The notes under the pieces were generated by a model. The model was not told where the DNA came from and searched no databases. It worked only from the letters and a program-made list of their open reading frames with translations. Made by a program: the position numbers and the translations under genes. A stretch of DNA of 64,000 nucleotides from Pseudarthrobacter sp. NS4 (GTDB lineage Bacteria; Actinomycetota; Actinomycetes; Actinomycetales; Micrococcaceae), in the NCBI RefSeq assembly GCF_024758005.1, contig NZ_CP103288.1, forward strand, positions 1,116,001 through 1,180,000. Reading direction: 5' to 3'. Positions within the stretch are counted from its first letter, which is position 1; each line of letters starts with the position of its first letter. Shown here one piece after another: positions 1 to 10,074 of this stretch.

Positions 1-2036
1 CGCAGCCGCAGGACCCGGGTGCGCATCCGCTCCCGGGGCTTTGCCAGCGCCCAGTCCGAGGAGACTTCCGCGGACTCCACAACAAACACGTTCCGCTGGT
101 CGGACCAGTTTTCGAGGGGTGCTTCAACCCGGTCGAAGTGCTGCCACCAGAACTGCTTCCGTTCGCGGCGGTGGTAGCCGGTGGCCGCCGCCACCATTGC
201 GATGGCCCGTTCGTCGTCCGACCACGGGCGGTTGTCCGGCAACCCCGCCAGGTATTCGCGGAGCCTGGCTTCCTCGGGAGTCTCATCAGCCGCGGCGGGG
301 CGCCCACCCTCGGCGGGACGTTCACATGTGGCAGGACTGTCATCCGCGTCGGCGGCCCCGGGGCGTCCGGCGGACTCAGCGGTCGTTGCAGGCCTGCCCC
401 CGATTTCCAGGAGCCAGTCCCGAAGCCGAAGAGTGGACAGGCAGTCGTACCGGTTGTAGTCGGAGATGGACGTGAGGATCTTCCCAGCCTCGTCCTGGTT
501 GGCGGCGTCCCGGGCCGCACAATACGCGGCGTAGGCCACTACGGATGCCCCGGCATCCTTGACGTCCCCGGAGCGGAGGTTATCGCCCATGTACAGCGGT
601 TCGAGCTTCTTGATGGAGTACGAAGCCTCGGAGATGCGCAGCGAATGCCGGACAGTGGCGTACAGGTCCACCAGCAGGCCCTGCCGAAGCCACTCATCCA
701 CTGTGTCCTCACCCGCCTGATGGGCAAGGGAAAGGTTGCGCAGCGCCGTTTTTTCGTAGGGCGCGTAATGGTAGACATGCATGTCCGGGTACCGCTTGCG
801 GCGTTCCTCCACGTACTCAAGAAAGTCCAGGAAGGCCCTGCGCTCGCCATTCCGTGAGTGGGCCCAGAAGGGGTGGAAGACAGGATCGCCGGCGGCTCCG
901 TGCACCGGCGCTTCGATTACGCCGAAAAGGTACTCGATGCCCCATGCACCGGTGGCGGGATCCTGCCAGAGCGGGTCCCCTTCGAAATCGAAAAAGATAT
1001 CCCCGGGGCTGGGTGCGGGAAGGGATCCTATGGTGTTGTCCGGCAAGACGGTATAGGAGACAGTGTGCGGCTGGCCGTCCTTGCTGAACGTCCGTGATCC
1101 GTCTGGTACATCCAGGCCGAGCTGCATCCGGGCCTGGGCGCGGAGCCGGACCACGGAGTTGTGGGCGTCGGCGGCAGGCATGGCGGCCAGCTGGTCGATG
1201 GTGGTGATGCCGGCGGTGTGAAGCTTCCTGCGCTGCACGACCGACATGCCCGCAACCATCAGCAGGTCACGGTGTATTTGCACCTGCTCGGCACAGTAGT
1301 CGCATCGGCCGCAGTGGACGATTCCGGGCTGCTGCCACACCACGGGGCCATCAGTTTTCCGGTGCCGGGCAGTGAGGTGGCGGAAGCGCCGCCGTCGCTC
1401 GCGGAAAACGGGCAGCAGGTCCGGCAGGGACTGGCTGCTGCGCAGCCAGTCGTCGCCCACCCTGGTGCCGAGCACCAGGGTGACGACCGGGGAGGGCTCC
1501 AGGCCCATGCCCAGGAGCTGGTCGCCGTAGGCCGCGAGCTGGAGAAGGGCGCCCACCTTGGCATGCCGGGCGAGCTTTGTATCCCAGACTTCATAACGCC
1601 CGGGGTTGCCGGTGCCTGCGGCTTCATTGACCAGGAAGTCCGCGTAGCCGAGGAATTCGCCGTCGAAGAAGGTGGCCTGGAAAACCACGTCGGCCCCGGA
1701 CCTAAGCGCGAGCTCGGTCTCCGCATGCTTTGCCTGAAGCTCACCGCGGAGGTTCTGGCCACGTTCGAGGGAGTAGACACCGGCGCCCCGGCTGGCGTCC
1801 CATCTGCCGTACTTGCGGATCAGGCTGGCCAGCACCGTTTGCTCGTGGCGATCGCCAAGCTCGCCAGCGCGGACCCGCATCTCGTCGGGGGGAAACTCTG
1901 CCCTGGCAGCCCGGCCCAGTTTTTCGTCCATGATCCGGAGCGTGCGGTACTCACACTCGCTGGCAGCGACCAGGTCGCTGGCGGAAAAAACCAGGTCCGG
2001 CGGGGCGCCGGCAGTTGCAGCTTCGAGCAGAAACAC
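1..2036 (-). CDS. TM0106-family RecB-like putative nuclease (3' end beyond window)
   Basis: The frame is open from a GTG at 2036 (GGGGAGG just upstream) to the window edge, giving the first ~678 residues. Four cysteines, C28 near the N-terminus plus C242, C245 and C248 in the stretch HCGRCDYC, have the 1+3 arrangement of Fe-S-stabilised RecB/Cas4-type nuclease domains. Further on come FFDFEGDP, YHYAPYEKTALRNL, SYSIKKLEPLY and YNRYDCLST, typical of the RNase H-like (YprB-type) exonuclease domain found in TM0106-family proteins. Full-length actinobacterial relatives are about 1100-1200 residues and usually end in a helicase-like ATPase domain, which would lie outside this window. RecQ and TerC genes lie upstream on the same strand. 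A DNA-processing role is inferred; no substrate is known from the sequence. Confidence 0.85.
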   Translation of the reverse strand, partial: MFLLEAATAGAPPDLVFSASDLVAASECEYRTLRIMDEKLGRAARAEFPPDEMRVRAGELGDRHEQTVLASLIRKYGRWDASRGAGVYSLERGQNLRGELQAKHAETELALRSGADVVFQATFFDGEFLGYADFLVNEAAGTGNPGRYEVWDTKLARHAKVGALLQLAAYGDQLLGMGLEPSPVVTLVLGTRVGDDWLRSSQSLPDLLPVFRERRRRFRHLTARHRKTDGPVVWQQPGIVHCGRCDYCAEQVQIHRDLLMVAGMSVVQRRKLHTAGITTIDQLAAMPAADAHNSVVRLRAQARMQLGLDVPDGSRTFSKDGQPHTVSYTVLPDNTIGSLPAPSPGDIFFDFEGDPLWQDPATGAWGIEYLFGVIEAPVHGAAGDPVFHPFWAHSRNGERRAFLDFLEYVEERRKRYPDMHVYHYAPYEKTALRNLSLAHQAGEDTVDEWLRQGLLVDLYATVRHSLRISEASYSIKKLEPLYMGDNLRSGDVKDAGASVVAYAAYCAARDAANQDEAGKILTSISDYNRYDCLSTLRLRDWLLEIGGRPATTAESAGRPGAADADDSPATCERPAEGGRPAAADETPEEARLREYLAGLPDNRPWSDDERAIAMVAAATGYHRRERKQFWWQHFDRVEAPLENWSDQRNVFVVESAEVSSDWALAKPRERMRTRVLRL

Positions 2037-2133
2037 GGGGCCTCCCCATTGACAGCCGGGCTGTGATCACAGCCTGAGGAGGGTTCCCCTGGCTTTGATT
2101 CAAACGTAGCAAGAGGGGCCGACAAAAGCCGTC

Positions 2134-3333
2134 CTAGCTCTTTGCGTCTGCACGCACCTGGGCTTTGTCGTGCTCGTTGTGGGCCTTCCGCAGCAGGTCC
2201 AGGAACTCGGTCTCGTTGCGGATGAGCCGCTTGTACTTCTCGGGCAGCTTCCGGATCTGGTCCTCTTCGCGGCACATCTTCGCGAAGAGCTTGTCCCGCT
2301 CCACCATGTCCGTCTCGTAGTTGAGGTCCAGGTACTCGATGGCGTGGCGCTTGGCCCCGGTTACGGCGTTCTTGGCTTTGCCCTTGGGGCTGAAGATGGA
2401 GGCAAGGACCGTGACAAGCAGGACGCCCAGGATTACGCTGAGCGAAACCTCGGTGCTTACTTCCACCACGCTGACGTGTTCGCCGTCATTGATGAACGGG
2501 AGGGTGTTTTCGTGCAGCGCGTGCAGGATCAGCTTCACGCCGATGAATCCCAGGATCACCGCCAGGCCATAAGCGAGGAAGATCAGCCGGTCCAGCAGGC
2601 CGTCAATCAGGAAGTACAGCTGCCGCAGGCCCATCAGGGAAAACGCCGTGGCGGTGAAGACGATAAACACGTTCTGGGTAAGGCCGAAGATGGCCGGAAT
2701 GGAATCGAGGGCAAACAGGATGTCCGTGCCGCCGATGGCCACCATCACCAGGAGCATTGGGGTGAGGACCCGTTTCCCGTTCTCCATGGTGAAGAGCTTG
2801 TCGCCGTCGTAATGGGCCGACGCCGGGAGGTACTTCTTGGCGAGCCGGACCACCAGGCCTTCGGAGTGTTGGTCGTGGCCTTCCGGCCGGAGCAGGTTGC
2901 CGGCGGTGATGAGCAGGATCAGTCCGAAGATATAGAACACCCAGGCGAAGCTGTTGATCAGCGCGGCTCCGAGGAGGATGAAACCTGTGCGGGCGATCAG
3001 CGAGAAGACGATACCGAACAGCAGCACCTTCTGCTGGTCTGCGCGGGGCACCCGGAAGCTGGCCATGATGATGAGGAACACGAAGAGGTTGTCCACGGAC
3101 AGTGCCTTCTCCGTGATGTAGCCGGCGAAGTACTCGGTGCCCATGGTCGGCCCGCCAAGCAGGAACACACCGAGCCCGAAGAGTACGGCGATGCCCACGT
3201 AAATGGCTGACCAGATGGCCGCTTCCTTGAGCGAAGGCGTGTGGGCCTTGCGCACGTGGAAGAAGAAATCGAAGGCCAGCAGGCCAACGATTCCCGCAAT
3301 GGTCAGGGTCCAGACATAGGACGGTACTTCCAC
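2134..3333 (-). CDS. TerC family integral membrane protein
   Basis: This 399-residue polytopic membrane protein has about eight or nine hydrophobic segments. The conserved TerC core is visible in 'EKALSVDNLFVFLIIM' near residue 75 and 'GGTDILFALDSIPAIF' near residue 203; acidic residues in these segments are thought to handle metal ions. TerC proteins are linked to tellurite resistance and to manganese or calcium export at the membrane. The C-terminal ~80 residues form a charged cytoplasmic tail, common in actinobacterial versions. The start is GTG at 3333 with GAAAGG about 8 bases upstream. It follows recQ by 52 bp on the same strand, so the two may be co-transcribed. No manganese riboswitch fits in that short gap. 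Confidence 0.92.
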   Translation of the reverse strand: MEVPSYVWTLTIAGIVGLLAFDFFFHVRKAHTPSLKEAAIWSAIYVGIAVLFGLGVFLLGGPTMGTEYFAGYITEKALSVDNLFVFLIIMASFRVPRADQQKVLLFGIVFSLIARTGFILLGAALINSFAWVFYIFGLILLITAGNLLRPEGHDQHSEGLVVRLAKKYLPASAHYDGDKLFTMENGKRVLTPMLLVMVAIGGTDILFALDSIPAIFGLTQNVFIVFTATAFSLMGLRQLYFLIDGLLDRLIFLAYGLAVILGFIGVKLILHALHENTLPFINDGEHVSVVEVSTEVSLSVILGVLLVTVLASIFSPKGKAKNAVTGAKRHAIEYLDLNYETDMVERDKLFAKMCREEDQIRKLPEKYKRLIRNETEFLDLLRKAHNEHDKAQVRADAKS

Positions 3334-3385
3334 GTGGCAGGCCTTTCGTTGGAGTCTCCTTCAAGATTACCCAAGCAGGCCCTGC

Positions 3386-5062
3386 CTAAGCAGGTTTCAG
3401 GAGTGCATGCTCCAGGACGGCGGTACGGGACAGGGTCTTATACCCCTCCTGCTCGAACAGCACGGTGATGACGTCGTCCTCGTGCCGCATCACCAGGCCG
3501 GGCCCCCATTCCTTGTGCACCACGGCCGACTGGAGCGGGAACGGCTCGCCGGCAGCGCCCGGGGAAGCGCCGCCGTCGTGCATCCCTTGAACCTGAAGCG
3601 TCTCCTGGCCGGCCGCGGCGGCACAGCCGTCGCAGTTCCCGCACGGTCCGGGCAGGTCCTCGCCAAAGTAGCCCAGCAGGAATTGCCGCCGGCAGCCGTC
3701 CGTCTCGGCGTAGGCGCGCATCATGGTGAGGCGGGACTGCTCAACCCGTTGGCGGGCCTCGGCGAGTCCGACGGCGCGGTCCACCAGTGCGGGCAGTTTG
3801 GCTTTGGAGGCAAGGCGGATGCCGCGCTTGCCTGTGGTGACGGCGCCCGCCTCCTCGAGCTGGTTCAACAAACCGGTGACGCGGCGGGGCGGGAAACCGG
3901 TCAGCTCAGCCAGGGATGGCTTGGGTGTGGGCGCACCGGCGTCTTTGAGGACCTTCAGCACCGCCAGCAGGCGCTCCGGATCCGGAGAACCCGTGGTGAA
4001 GAACTTCCGCAGCCCCAGGTCCTCGGCACGGTAGTGCAGCACCGCGGAGGCAGGTCCGCCGTCGCGTCCTGCCCGCCCGATCTCCTGGTAGTAGGCGTCC
4101 AGCGACTCCGGAATATCCGCGTGCACCACGAACCTCAGATTGGGTTTGTCGATGCCCATGCCGAAGGCAGTGGTGGCCACTACGACGTCCAGCTGGTCAT
4201 CCAGGAACTGCTCATGGATCCGCTCCCGGTCCGCGGCGGACCGGCCCGCGTGGTACGCCTCCGTCTGCAGCCCTTCCCCGGCAAGCCTGGCGGCGTACTT
4301 CTCGGTATCCTTCCGCGTGGCGGCGTAGACGAGCCCCTGCCCGTCACGGGCAAGCCCGGCCACCTGCTCCAGCACGGCGTTCCGCTTGCCCTTGTCCTCC
4401 TGGTGCCGGACCACGTCCAGGCTGATGTTGGGCCGGTCGAAGCCACGGACCAGCACCAGCGGATCCTCCATGCCCAACCGCTCCACGATCTCGTCCCGGA
4501 CAGGCAGGGAGGCAGTGGCGGTAAGGGCGGCCACCGTTGGGTTGCCCAGCCGTTCCCTGACGTTGCCCAGGTTCAGGTAGTCCGGGCGGAAGTCGTGGCC
4601 CCAGGAGGACACACAGTGCGCCTCGTCCACGACGAACAGCGAGATGTCCAGGGCTGCGATGCGGTCCAAGGTTTCCTGCTTGGCCAGCTGCTCCGGTGCA
4701 AGGAACACGAACGTGGCCTTACCCGATTCGACGGCCTGCCATGCGGACTCCACTTCAGAATCGCTGTGCGAGGAATTGATGGCGACGGCGGCCTGGGCGC
4801 CGAGGTCATCGGCCAGGCCGTCCTGCTGGTCCTCCTGTAAGGCAATGAGCGGTGAAACCACGACGGCGGGGCGTCCCGTTTCGGTGTGGAGGTGCTGTGC
4901 CGCGACCTGGTAGATGGCGGATTTGCCATAGCCGGTGGGCATAACGGCCAGGACGTCGCGGCCGCCGGCGAGCGCGCTGATAGCGGCCAACTGGCCGTCC
5001 CGCAGGTCCGGCAGGGAAAAGGAAGACGCCGCCAGTGCGGCGAGGGCAAGGTCGTCGGGCAT
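3386..5062 (-). CDS. recQ: RecQ family ATP-dependent DNA helicase
   Basis: This is a 558-residue superfamily 2 helicase that unwinds DNA 3' to 5' in recombination and repair. Motifs in order: Walker A MPTGYGKS (residues 41-48), [16 protein letters not shown] (DEAH box), [14 protein letters not shown] and EIGRAGRDG (motif VI). The zinc-binding element ends in CGNCDGC. No HRDC domain is visible. The ATG at 5062 is chosen because RecQ homology begins there. The same frame stays open far upstream, antisense to the oxidoreductase gene, but that extension has no recognisable protein content. The gene is divergent from the fdhF-like gene and upstream of terC. Confidence 0.95.
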   Translation of the reverse strand: MPDDLALAALAASSFSLPDLRDGQLAAISALAGGRDVLAVMPTGYGKSAIYQVAAQHLHTETGRPAVVVSPLIALQEDQQDGLADDLGAQAAVAINSSHSDSEVESAWQAVESGKATFVFLAPEQLAKQETLDRIAALDISLFVVDEAHCVSSWGHDFRPDYLNLGNVRERLGNPTVAALTATASLPVRDEIVERLGMEDPLVLVRGFDRPNISLDVVRHQEDKGKRNAVLEQVAGLARDGQGLVYAATRKDTEKYAARLAGEGLQTEAYHAGRSAADRERIHEQFLDDQLDVVVATTAFGMGIDKPNLRFVVHADIPESLDAYYQEIGRAGRDGGPASAVLHYRAEDLGLRKFFTTGSPDPERLLAVLKVLKDAGAPTPKPSLAELTGFPPRRVTGLLNQLEEAGAVTTGKRGIRLASKAKLPALVDRAVGLAEARQRVEQSRLTMMRAYAETDGCRRQFLLGYFGEDLPGPCGNCDGCAAAAGQETLQVQGMHDGGASPGAAGEPFPLQSAVVHKEWGPGLVMRHEDDVITVLFEQEGYKTLSRTAVLEHALLKPA

Positions 5063-5152
5063 AAAGGGCTCCGCACAAGAAGTTCCTGGGGCCGCTTGCT
5101 TCAGCCTCGGGAACCAGCCTAGCGCGGGCCGGTCACCGCCGTCGTCCTTCCC

Positions 5153-5180
5153 TTGACTTCCATGACGGGGTGAATAAGTG
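5153..5180 (+). promoter_or_regulatory. candidate sigma70-type promoter for the FdhF/YdeP gene
   Basis: TTGACT (5153-5158) and TAAGTG (5175-5180) are separated by 16 bp, about 70 bp upstream of the chosen start at 5252, in the divergent gap shared with recQ. The -35 match is good and the -10 match is weak, so this is only a candidate. Confidence 0.35.
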
Positions 5181-5251
5181 TGGGATGAAGCTGGTCCGCC
5201 GACGTGTGCCGTCGCTTTTGGGGACCAGGAAAGAGCCGAGGAGTGTGCAGC

Positions 5252-7579
5252 GTGACGCGGAAGAACCCGAAGGTCGAAGAAGCCGACGAATCTGAACTGG
5301 AAGTAACCGGCCACCCCAAAACCTGGGCGGCCGGCGTGCCCGGCGTCTATCACTCGATGCAGCCGGCCATCAAGCACATGGGCGTGGAGCGGTCCCGGAA
5401 AACCCTGCTGGCGTTGAACCAGAAGGACGGGTTCGACTGCATGAGCTGCGCGTGGCCGGATCCGGGCCACCGCAAGACGTTCGAGTTCTGCGAAAACGGG
5501 GCTAAGGCGGTGACCTGGGAGGCCACGCCTGTTGTCATCGGGCGGGAGTTCTGGGACGAGCACCCGGTCAGCGAGTTGCGGCAGCGGTCCGAATACTGGC
5601 TGGGAATGCAGGGCCGGCTGACGGAGCCCGTGTACAAGCCGGCGGGGGAGGACCACTACCGGCCGGTCAGCTGGGAGCAGGCGTTCAGCATCATGGCGGA
5701 CAAGCTGAAGTCCCTCCCGGATCCCAACCAGGCAGCGTTCTACACCAGCGGCAGGACGTCCAACGAGGCGGCCTTCCTCTACCAGCTGTTCATCCGTGCC
5801 TACGGCACCAACAATCTGCCCGACTGCTCCAACATGTGCCATGAGTCGTCCGGCTGGGGCATGGGGCAAACCATCGGCGTGGGCAAGGCAACGGTCTCCT
5901 ATGATGACTTCGCCAAGGCAGACCTGATCATCATCATGGGCCAGAACCCCGGCACCAACCATCCGCGGATGCTCACCACCCTGGAGGAAGCCAAGGAGGC
6001 CGGGTGCAGGATCGTGGCGGTCAACCCCCTGCCCGAGGCCGGGCTGATGCGGTACAAGAACCCGCAGAAGGTGAAGGGCATTATCGGGCGCGGGACCGAC
6101 CTGGCGGACCAGTTCCTCCAGGTGCGGATCGGCGGGGACATGGCGTTGCTGCAGGCGGTATCGAAGCGGGTCCTCGATGCGGAGGCCGCGAACCCCGGGA
6201 CGGTACTGGACCACAAGTTCCTTGCGGAGCACTGCGACGGCCTGGAGGAACTTCGAGCCCACCTGTCCCGGCTGGACGACGACGCGGTCCTGGAGGCCAC
6301 CGGGCTGCGCACCGAGGAGATCGACGAGCTCGCCGACCGCTACCTCGCCGCGGACAAGGTGATCATCACCTGGGCCATGGGCATCACCCAGCAGAAAAAG
6401 GGCGTGGCCACCATCAAGGAGATGATTAACCTCCTGCTGCTGCGTGGAAACATCGGCAAGCCGGGGGCCGGCGCCTCGCCCATCCGCGGGCACAGCAACG
6501 TCCAGGGCGACCGGACCATGGGCATTTGGGAGCAGATGCCGCCCGCCTTCCTGGACGCCCTCGGGCAGGAGTTCGATTTTGAGCCGCCGCGCGACCACGG
6601 ACTCGACGCCATCCAAACAGTCCGGGCAATGCGCGATGGCGGCATCAAGGCTTTCATCGCGCTGGGCGGCAACTTCGTTGGAGCCATCTCGGACACGCAC
6701 GCTGCCGAAGAAGCGATGGAAAAGACTGAGCTTTCCGTCCAGATTTCCACCAAACTCAACCACTCACATGGAGTGACCGGTGCCGAGGCCCTCATCCTGC
6801 CCACGCTGGGGCGGACGGAGATCGACCGGCAGGAGTCCGGGCCGCAGTTCGTTTCCGTGGAAGACACCGTCTGCGCGGTCCATGCCTCGCACGGCACCGT
6901 TGAGCCGGTAGCCCCCGGGCTGTTGTCCGAGGTGGCCATCGTCTGCCGGCTCGCCGCGGCCACGCTGGGTGACCGGACGTCGGCCGACTGGTCCGGCTTC
7001 GAAAAGAACTACGACCTCATCCGCGACCACATCTCCCATGTGGTCAACGGATGCGAGGACTACAACAGGAAGATCCGGCAGGAAGGCGGGTTCGTGCTGC
7101 CCAACGGGCCCCGTGATTCCCGCACGTTCAACACCCCCACAGGCAAGGCCATTCTCACCGTCAACGAACTGGAGCATGTGGAACGCCCCGCGGGCACCCT
7201 GATCCTGCAGACCATGCGCTCGCACGACCAGTTCAACACCACCATCTACGGCCATAACGACAGGTACCGCGGCATCAAGAAGGGCCGCGAGGTGGTGTTC
7301 GTGAACCCCGCTGACCTGACCGAGCTGGGCCTGGCCGACGGACAGCATGTGGACATCCATGGCGTGTACACCGATGGTGTGGAGCGGGTGCTGCGGAACT
7401 ACCGGGTTGTGTCCTACCCTTCCGCCAAGGGGTGCGCGGCGGCGTACTATCCGGAAGCCAACGTCCTGGTGCCACTGGACAGCGTGGCTGAAGGAAGCCA
7501 GACTCCCGCGTCCAAGGCCGTCATCGTGCGGCTCGAGCCCGCTACGGTCCTGGAGGAGGAAGCGACGGCGGCCGGCTAA
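5252..7579 (+). CDS. FdhF/YdeP family molybdopterin oxidoreductase
   Basis: This 775-residue protein belongs to the formate-dehydrogenase-like molybdopterin family. The family hallmark DCMSCAWP (C63, C66) replaces the four-cysteine Fe4S4 motif of classical FdhF. Molybdopterin-binding blocks follow, including [12 protein letters not shown] and, near the C-terminus, [17 protein letters not shown]. At the position of the metal-ligand Cys/Sec the sequence reads MCHESSG (C196). The GTG start at 5252 has GAGGAG about 9 bases upstream; an in-frame ATG lies at 5204. Two Mo-cofactor or C1 genes follow (DUF6457 protein and formaldehyde dehydrogenase), which supports a role in formate oxidation. YdeP-type proteins have also been linked to acid resistance, so the substrate is not certain. 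GC and codon use match the neighbours. Confidence 0.9.
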   Translation: MTRKNPKVEEADESELEVTGHPKTWAAGVPGVYHSMQPAIKHMGVERSRKTLLALNQKDGFDCMSCAWPDPGHRKTFEFCENGAKAVTWEATPVVIGREFWDEHPVSELRQRSEYWLGMQGRLTEPVYKPAGEDHYRPVSWEQAFSIMADKLKSLPDPNQAAFYTSGRTSNEAAFLYQLFIRAYGTNNLPDCSNMCHESSGWGMGQTIGVGKATVSYDDFAKADLIIIMGQNPGTNHPRMLTTLEEAKEAGCRIVAVNPLPEAGLMRYKNPQKVKGIIGRGTDLADQFLQVRIGGDMALLQAVSKRVLDAEAANPGTVLDHKFLAEHCDGLEELRAHLSRLDDDAVLEATGLRTEEIDELADRYLAADKVIITWAMGITQQKKGVATIKEMINLLLLRGNIGKPGAGASPIRGHSNVQGDRTMGIWEQMPPAFLDALGQEFDFEPPRDHGLDAIQTVRAMRDGGIKAFIALGGNFVGAISDTHAAEEAMEKTELSVQISTKLNHSHGVTGAEALILPTLGRTEIDRQESGPQFVSVEDTVCAVHASHGTVEPVAPGLLSEVAIVCRLAAATLGDRTSADWSGFEKNYDLIRDHISHVVNGCEDYNRKIRQEGGFVLPNGPRDSRTFNTPTGKAILTVNELEHVERPAGTLILQTMRSHDQFNTTIYGHNDRYRGIKKGREVVFVNPADLTELGLADGQHVDIHGVYTDGVERVLRNYRVVSYPSAKGCAAAYYPEANVLVPLDSVAEGSQTPASKAVIVRLEPATVLEEEATAAG

Positions 7580-7610
7580 GCGGGCGGGCTGGATTCGCTC
7601 CCCGCCTGCT
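7579..7610. terminator. bidirectional hairpin between convergent genes
   Basis: AGCGGGCGGG (7579-7588) pairs with CCCGCCTGCT (7601-7610), with one G-T pair and a 12-nt loop. It starts at the stop of the oxidoreductase gene and ends at the stop of the convergent DUF6457 gene. There is no U tract, as is usual in high-GC actinobacteria. Confidence 0.45.
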
Positions 7611-7938
7611 ACTGGGCGGTGTCCGCCCATCCCTTACTGGCGGGGCCGCCGTCTGCGCCGTCGTCGCACAACTGGAAGGCCACCCGGGCCGCCTTCTCCA
7701 CAGAGGCGCGGGAGGCTTCCCGCGTGCCCGCGCTGCCAGTTCCCGCGTCCAGGCCTGCGGCATAACCCACAAGGAACGTGGTGACCGGCGCCGCCGGGTG
7801 GATTACAGATTCCGCGGACTTCCGGGCCAGGTCCAGGAGCAACTCGTTGTCCACATCCATGTCCAGGATCTGCAATGCCTGGGCCAGTCGGTTGCTCCAC
7901 TGGTCCAATACCCGTGCTTCTTCGTCGCTGACTGCCAT
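7609..7938 (-). CDS. DUF6457 domain protein
   Basis: This 109-residue soluble protein starts 'MAVSDEEARVLDQWSNRLAQ' and is rich in helices. It matches the DUF6457 family, which in Actinobacteria occurs alone or fused to the C-terminus of MobA-like molybdenum-cofactor nucleotidyltransferases. Its place directly convergent with a molybdopterin oxidoreductase fits an accessory role in Mo-cofactor biology. That role is inferred from context; no catalytic motif is visible. The family identification is by recall of the characteristic 'DVDNELLLDLARKSAESVIHPAAP' type of core (about residues 29-52) and was not tested by search. Confidence 0.75.
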   Translation of the reverse strand: MAVSDEEARVLDQWSNRLAQALQILDMDVDNELLLDLARKSAESVIHPAAPVTTFLVGYAAGLDAGTGSAGTREASRASVEKAARVAFQLCDDGADGGPASKGWADTAQ

Positions 7939-8233
7939 GCTTCGCTCCTCGGTTCAGGGGGCCCAACAGGTCCCGGCTGTCTTTTGGTGCCGACACTACA
8001 AGGCTTCGCCGCGAAAGTCATCGGAACCCGTGCTGTTGGCACCGCCGGCAACCCTAGACCTTCCTGCCACCCGTGCCTAGACTGGGCGAATCCCCACCCA
8101 AAAGGAAGCTGTCCGGTGGCTGGCCAGCATGGCATTCGGAGATCCAGCGAAAGCGCCCTGTCGGCGGGGAACGCATCATCACTCATGAAGCGCGGTAGCT
8201 ACAGGGTGGACCGCGGGATAACAGGAGACAGAG

Positions 8234-9451
8234 ATGACAGGGAACAAAGCCGTTGCCTACAAAGAGCCGGGCAAGGTTGAACTGATTGACATTGACTACC
8301 CCAGCTTCGAACTCAAGGACGGCCCAGGGGTCAACCCGGCGAACGTGGGACGTCCTGTCAACCATGGTGTGATCCTCAAGACCGTGGCCACCAACATCTG
8401 CGGTTCGGACCAGCACATGGTGCGTGGGCGGACCACCGCTCCGCCCAACCTGGTCCTTGGCCACGAAATTACCGGCGAAGTGGTTGAGGTAGGCCGTGAC
8501 GTCGAATTCATCAAAGTCGGGGATCTTTGCTCCGTCCCGTTCAACATTGCCTGCGGCCGGTGCCGGAACTGCAAGGAACGCAAGACCGGTATCTGCCTGA
8601 ACGTGAACCCGGACCGCCCGGGCAGTGCGTACGGGTACGTGGACATGGGCGGCTGGGTAGGTGGCCAGGCGAACTACGTCCTGGTGCCCTACGCAGACTG
8701 GAACCTGCTGAAGTTCCCTGATAAGGACCGCGCCATGGAAAAGATCCTGGACCTGGCCATGCTTTCGGACATTTTCCCGACCGGTTTCCATGGGGCAGTC
8801 ACCGCCGGCGTGGAGGTTGGTTCCACCGTGTACATCGCAGGCGCCGGTCCGGTGGGCCTGGCAGCGGCCACCAGCGCACACCTGCTGGGCGCCGCCGTCG
8901 TCATCGTGGGAGACCTCAACGAGGACAGGCTCGCGCAGGCGAGGAGTTTCGGTTGCGAGACTCTGGACCTGACCAAGGGCGGGCCTGCGGAGCAGATCGA
9001 GCAGATCCTGGGAGTCCCGGAAGTGGACTGCGGCGTGGACGCCGTAGGTTTCGAGGCCCGGGGCCAGGGCCACGGCAAGGAGGCAGAGGAAGCACCCGCT
9101 ACGGTATTGAACTCGCTGATGGACATCACCACTGCCGGCGGCGCCCTCGGCATCCCGGGGCTTTATGTCACAGGGGACCCGGGCGGGATTGACGAAGCCG
9201 CCAAGAAGGGTTCGCTGAGCCTGAGCCTCGGCACGGGCTGGGCCAAGTCCCTCAGCTTCACTACGGGACAATGTCCGGTCATGAAGTACAACCGGCAGTT
9301 GATGATGGCCATCCTTCACGACCGGGTAAACATCGCCAAGAACGTCAACGCCAAGGCGATCCCGCTGGAAGAGGCGCCACAAAGCTACGCCGCCTTTGAT
9401 GCCGGAGCAGCCACCAAGTACGTCCTGAACCCGAATGGCTACCTGAGCTAA
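8234..9451 (+). CDS. fdhA: glutathione-independent formaldehyde dehydrogenase, zinc-dependent
   Basis: This 405-residue medium-chain zinc dehydrogenase oxidises formaldehyde to formate with tightly bound NAD. Catalytic-zinc ligands are visible at C56 (ICGSDQH) and H77-E78 (GHE). Structural-zinc cysteines are C107, C110, C113 and C121. The Rossmann glycine motif is GAGPVGLAAA. The family insert 'YGYVDMGGWVGGQANYVLVP' (about residues 137-156) separates it from ordinary alcohol dehydrogenases, and the length (398-405) is normal. ATG 8234 has AGGAGA upstream. Formate made here could feed the FdhF/YdeP oxidoreductase 0.65 kb upstream. The DUF6457 gene between them runs on the opposite strand, so this gene needs its own promoter. 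Confidence 0.93.
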   Translation: MTGNKAVAYKEPGKVELIDIDYPSFELKDGPGVNPANVGRPVNHGVILKTVATNICGSDQHMVRGRTTAPPNLVLGHEITGEVVEVGRDVEFIKVGDLCSVPFNIACGRCRNCKERKTGICLNVNPDRPGSAYGYVDMGGWVGGQANYVLVPYADWNLLKFPDKDRAMEKILDLAMLSDIFPTGFHGAVTAGVEVGSTVYIAGAGPVGLAAATSAHLLGAAVVIVGDLNEDRLAQARSFGCETLDLTKGGPAEQIEQILGVPEVDCGVDAVGFEARGQGHGKEAEEAPATVLNSLMDITTAGGALGIPGLYVTGDPGGIDEAAKKGSLSLSLGTGWAKSLSFTTGQCPVMKYNRQLMMAILHDRVNIAKNVNAKAIPLEEAPQSYAAFDAGAATKYVLNPNGYLS

Positions 9452-9559
9452 GGAAAGTGGCGGACGGTGACGCTTCGGGGTCATGAGTTGCGGAAATAAG
9501 GGCAGGCCTGCCGGGGTTAGGCTTTGCAGAGCCCCTAAAACCGCATCGAAGGAGATCCC

Positions 9560-9910
9560 TTGAGTGACATCACCGTCCGCCACAACATCGAGCGCGGGCG
9601 CTTCGAGATCCTCGATGGCGGCAACGTGATCGGCAAGGTCGTGTACAAGGAGTACGACGGCGCCGGCTCACCCCAGCGGATTTTTTACCACACGGTGATC
9701 AACGAGGAATACGGTGGCCAGGGCCTGGCGGGCCGGCTGGCCACGGCGGCGCTGGATGAGACGGTGACGGCGGGCGTGGGCGTCGTGCCGGTATGCCCGT
9801 TCATCAAGAAGTTCCTCAGTAAGCACCCTGAGTACGCGGGCAACACCGTCCGCGTTGCCCCCGCGCACCTCGAGTTCCTGGACACGGCACTTTCGGCACG
9901 CACCCGGTAG
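9560..9910 (+). CDS. GNAT-fold N-acetyltransferase (YidJ/Gcn5-related small type)
   Basis: This 116-residue protein of the short GNAT branch (PF14542-type) has the acetyl-CoA loop pattern 'EEYGGQGLAGRLATAALDE' at residues 50-68, followed by VVPVCPFIKKFLSKHPEY, the family's C-terminal signature. It starts at TTG 9560, preceded by AAGGAGAT at ideal spacing. The probable reaction is acetyl transfer to a small or protein amine. The substrate is unknown. It stands alone downstream of fdhA. Confidence 0.85.
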   Translation: MSDITVRHNIERGRFEILDGGNVIGKVVYKEYDGAGSPQRIFYHTVINEEYGGQGLAGRLATAALDETVTAGVGVVPVCPFIKKFLSKHPEYAGNTVRVAPAHLEFLDTALSARTR

Positions 9911-10074
9911 CGGTCTTTCAGGCAGGTCACATCCTCAAGTGGTTTAAACGTGGCTGAGGCCCGGACTCCCTCAGGACGACGGAGCTCACGCGCGCAGTGT
10001 AGGACGCCCTGTTCCCGCTGGCGCCGGCCGGCAAGTAGCCGCTCCGGGTCTCAAAGTCGCGCAGGCGCAGCGCT

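Noticed and set aside
138..2066. Several plus-strand open frames of 150-300 codons.
   Set aside because: They are antisense shadows of the nuclease gene at 1-2036, whose reverse-strand frame shows real domain motifs.
5063..6763. The RecQ reading frame extends about 1.7 kb upstream as an open frame antisense to the FdhF/YdeP gene (1125 codons in total).
   Set aside because: The extension has no family resemblance and lies exactly opposite a strongly conserved gene. High-GC codon structure commonly keeps the antisense frame open. RecQ homology begins at residue 1 of ATG 5062.
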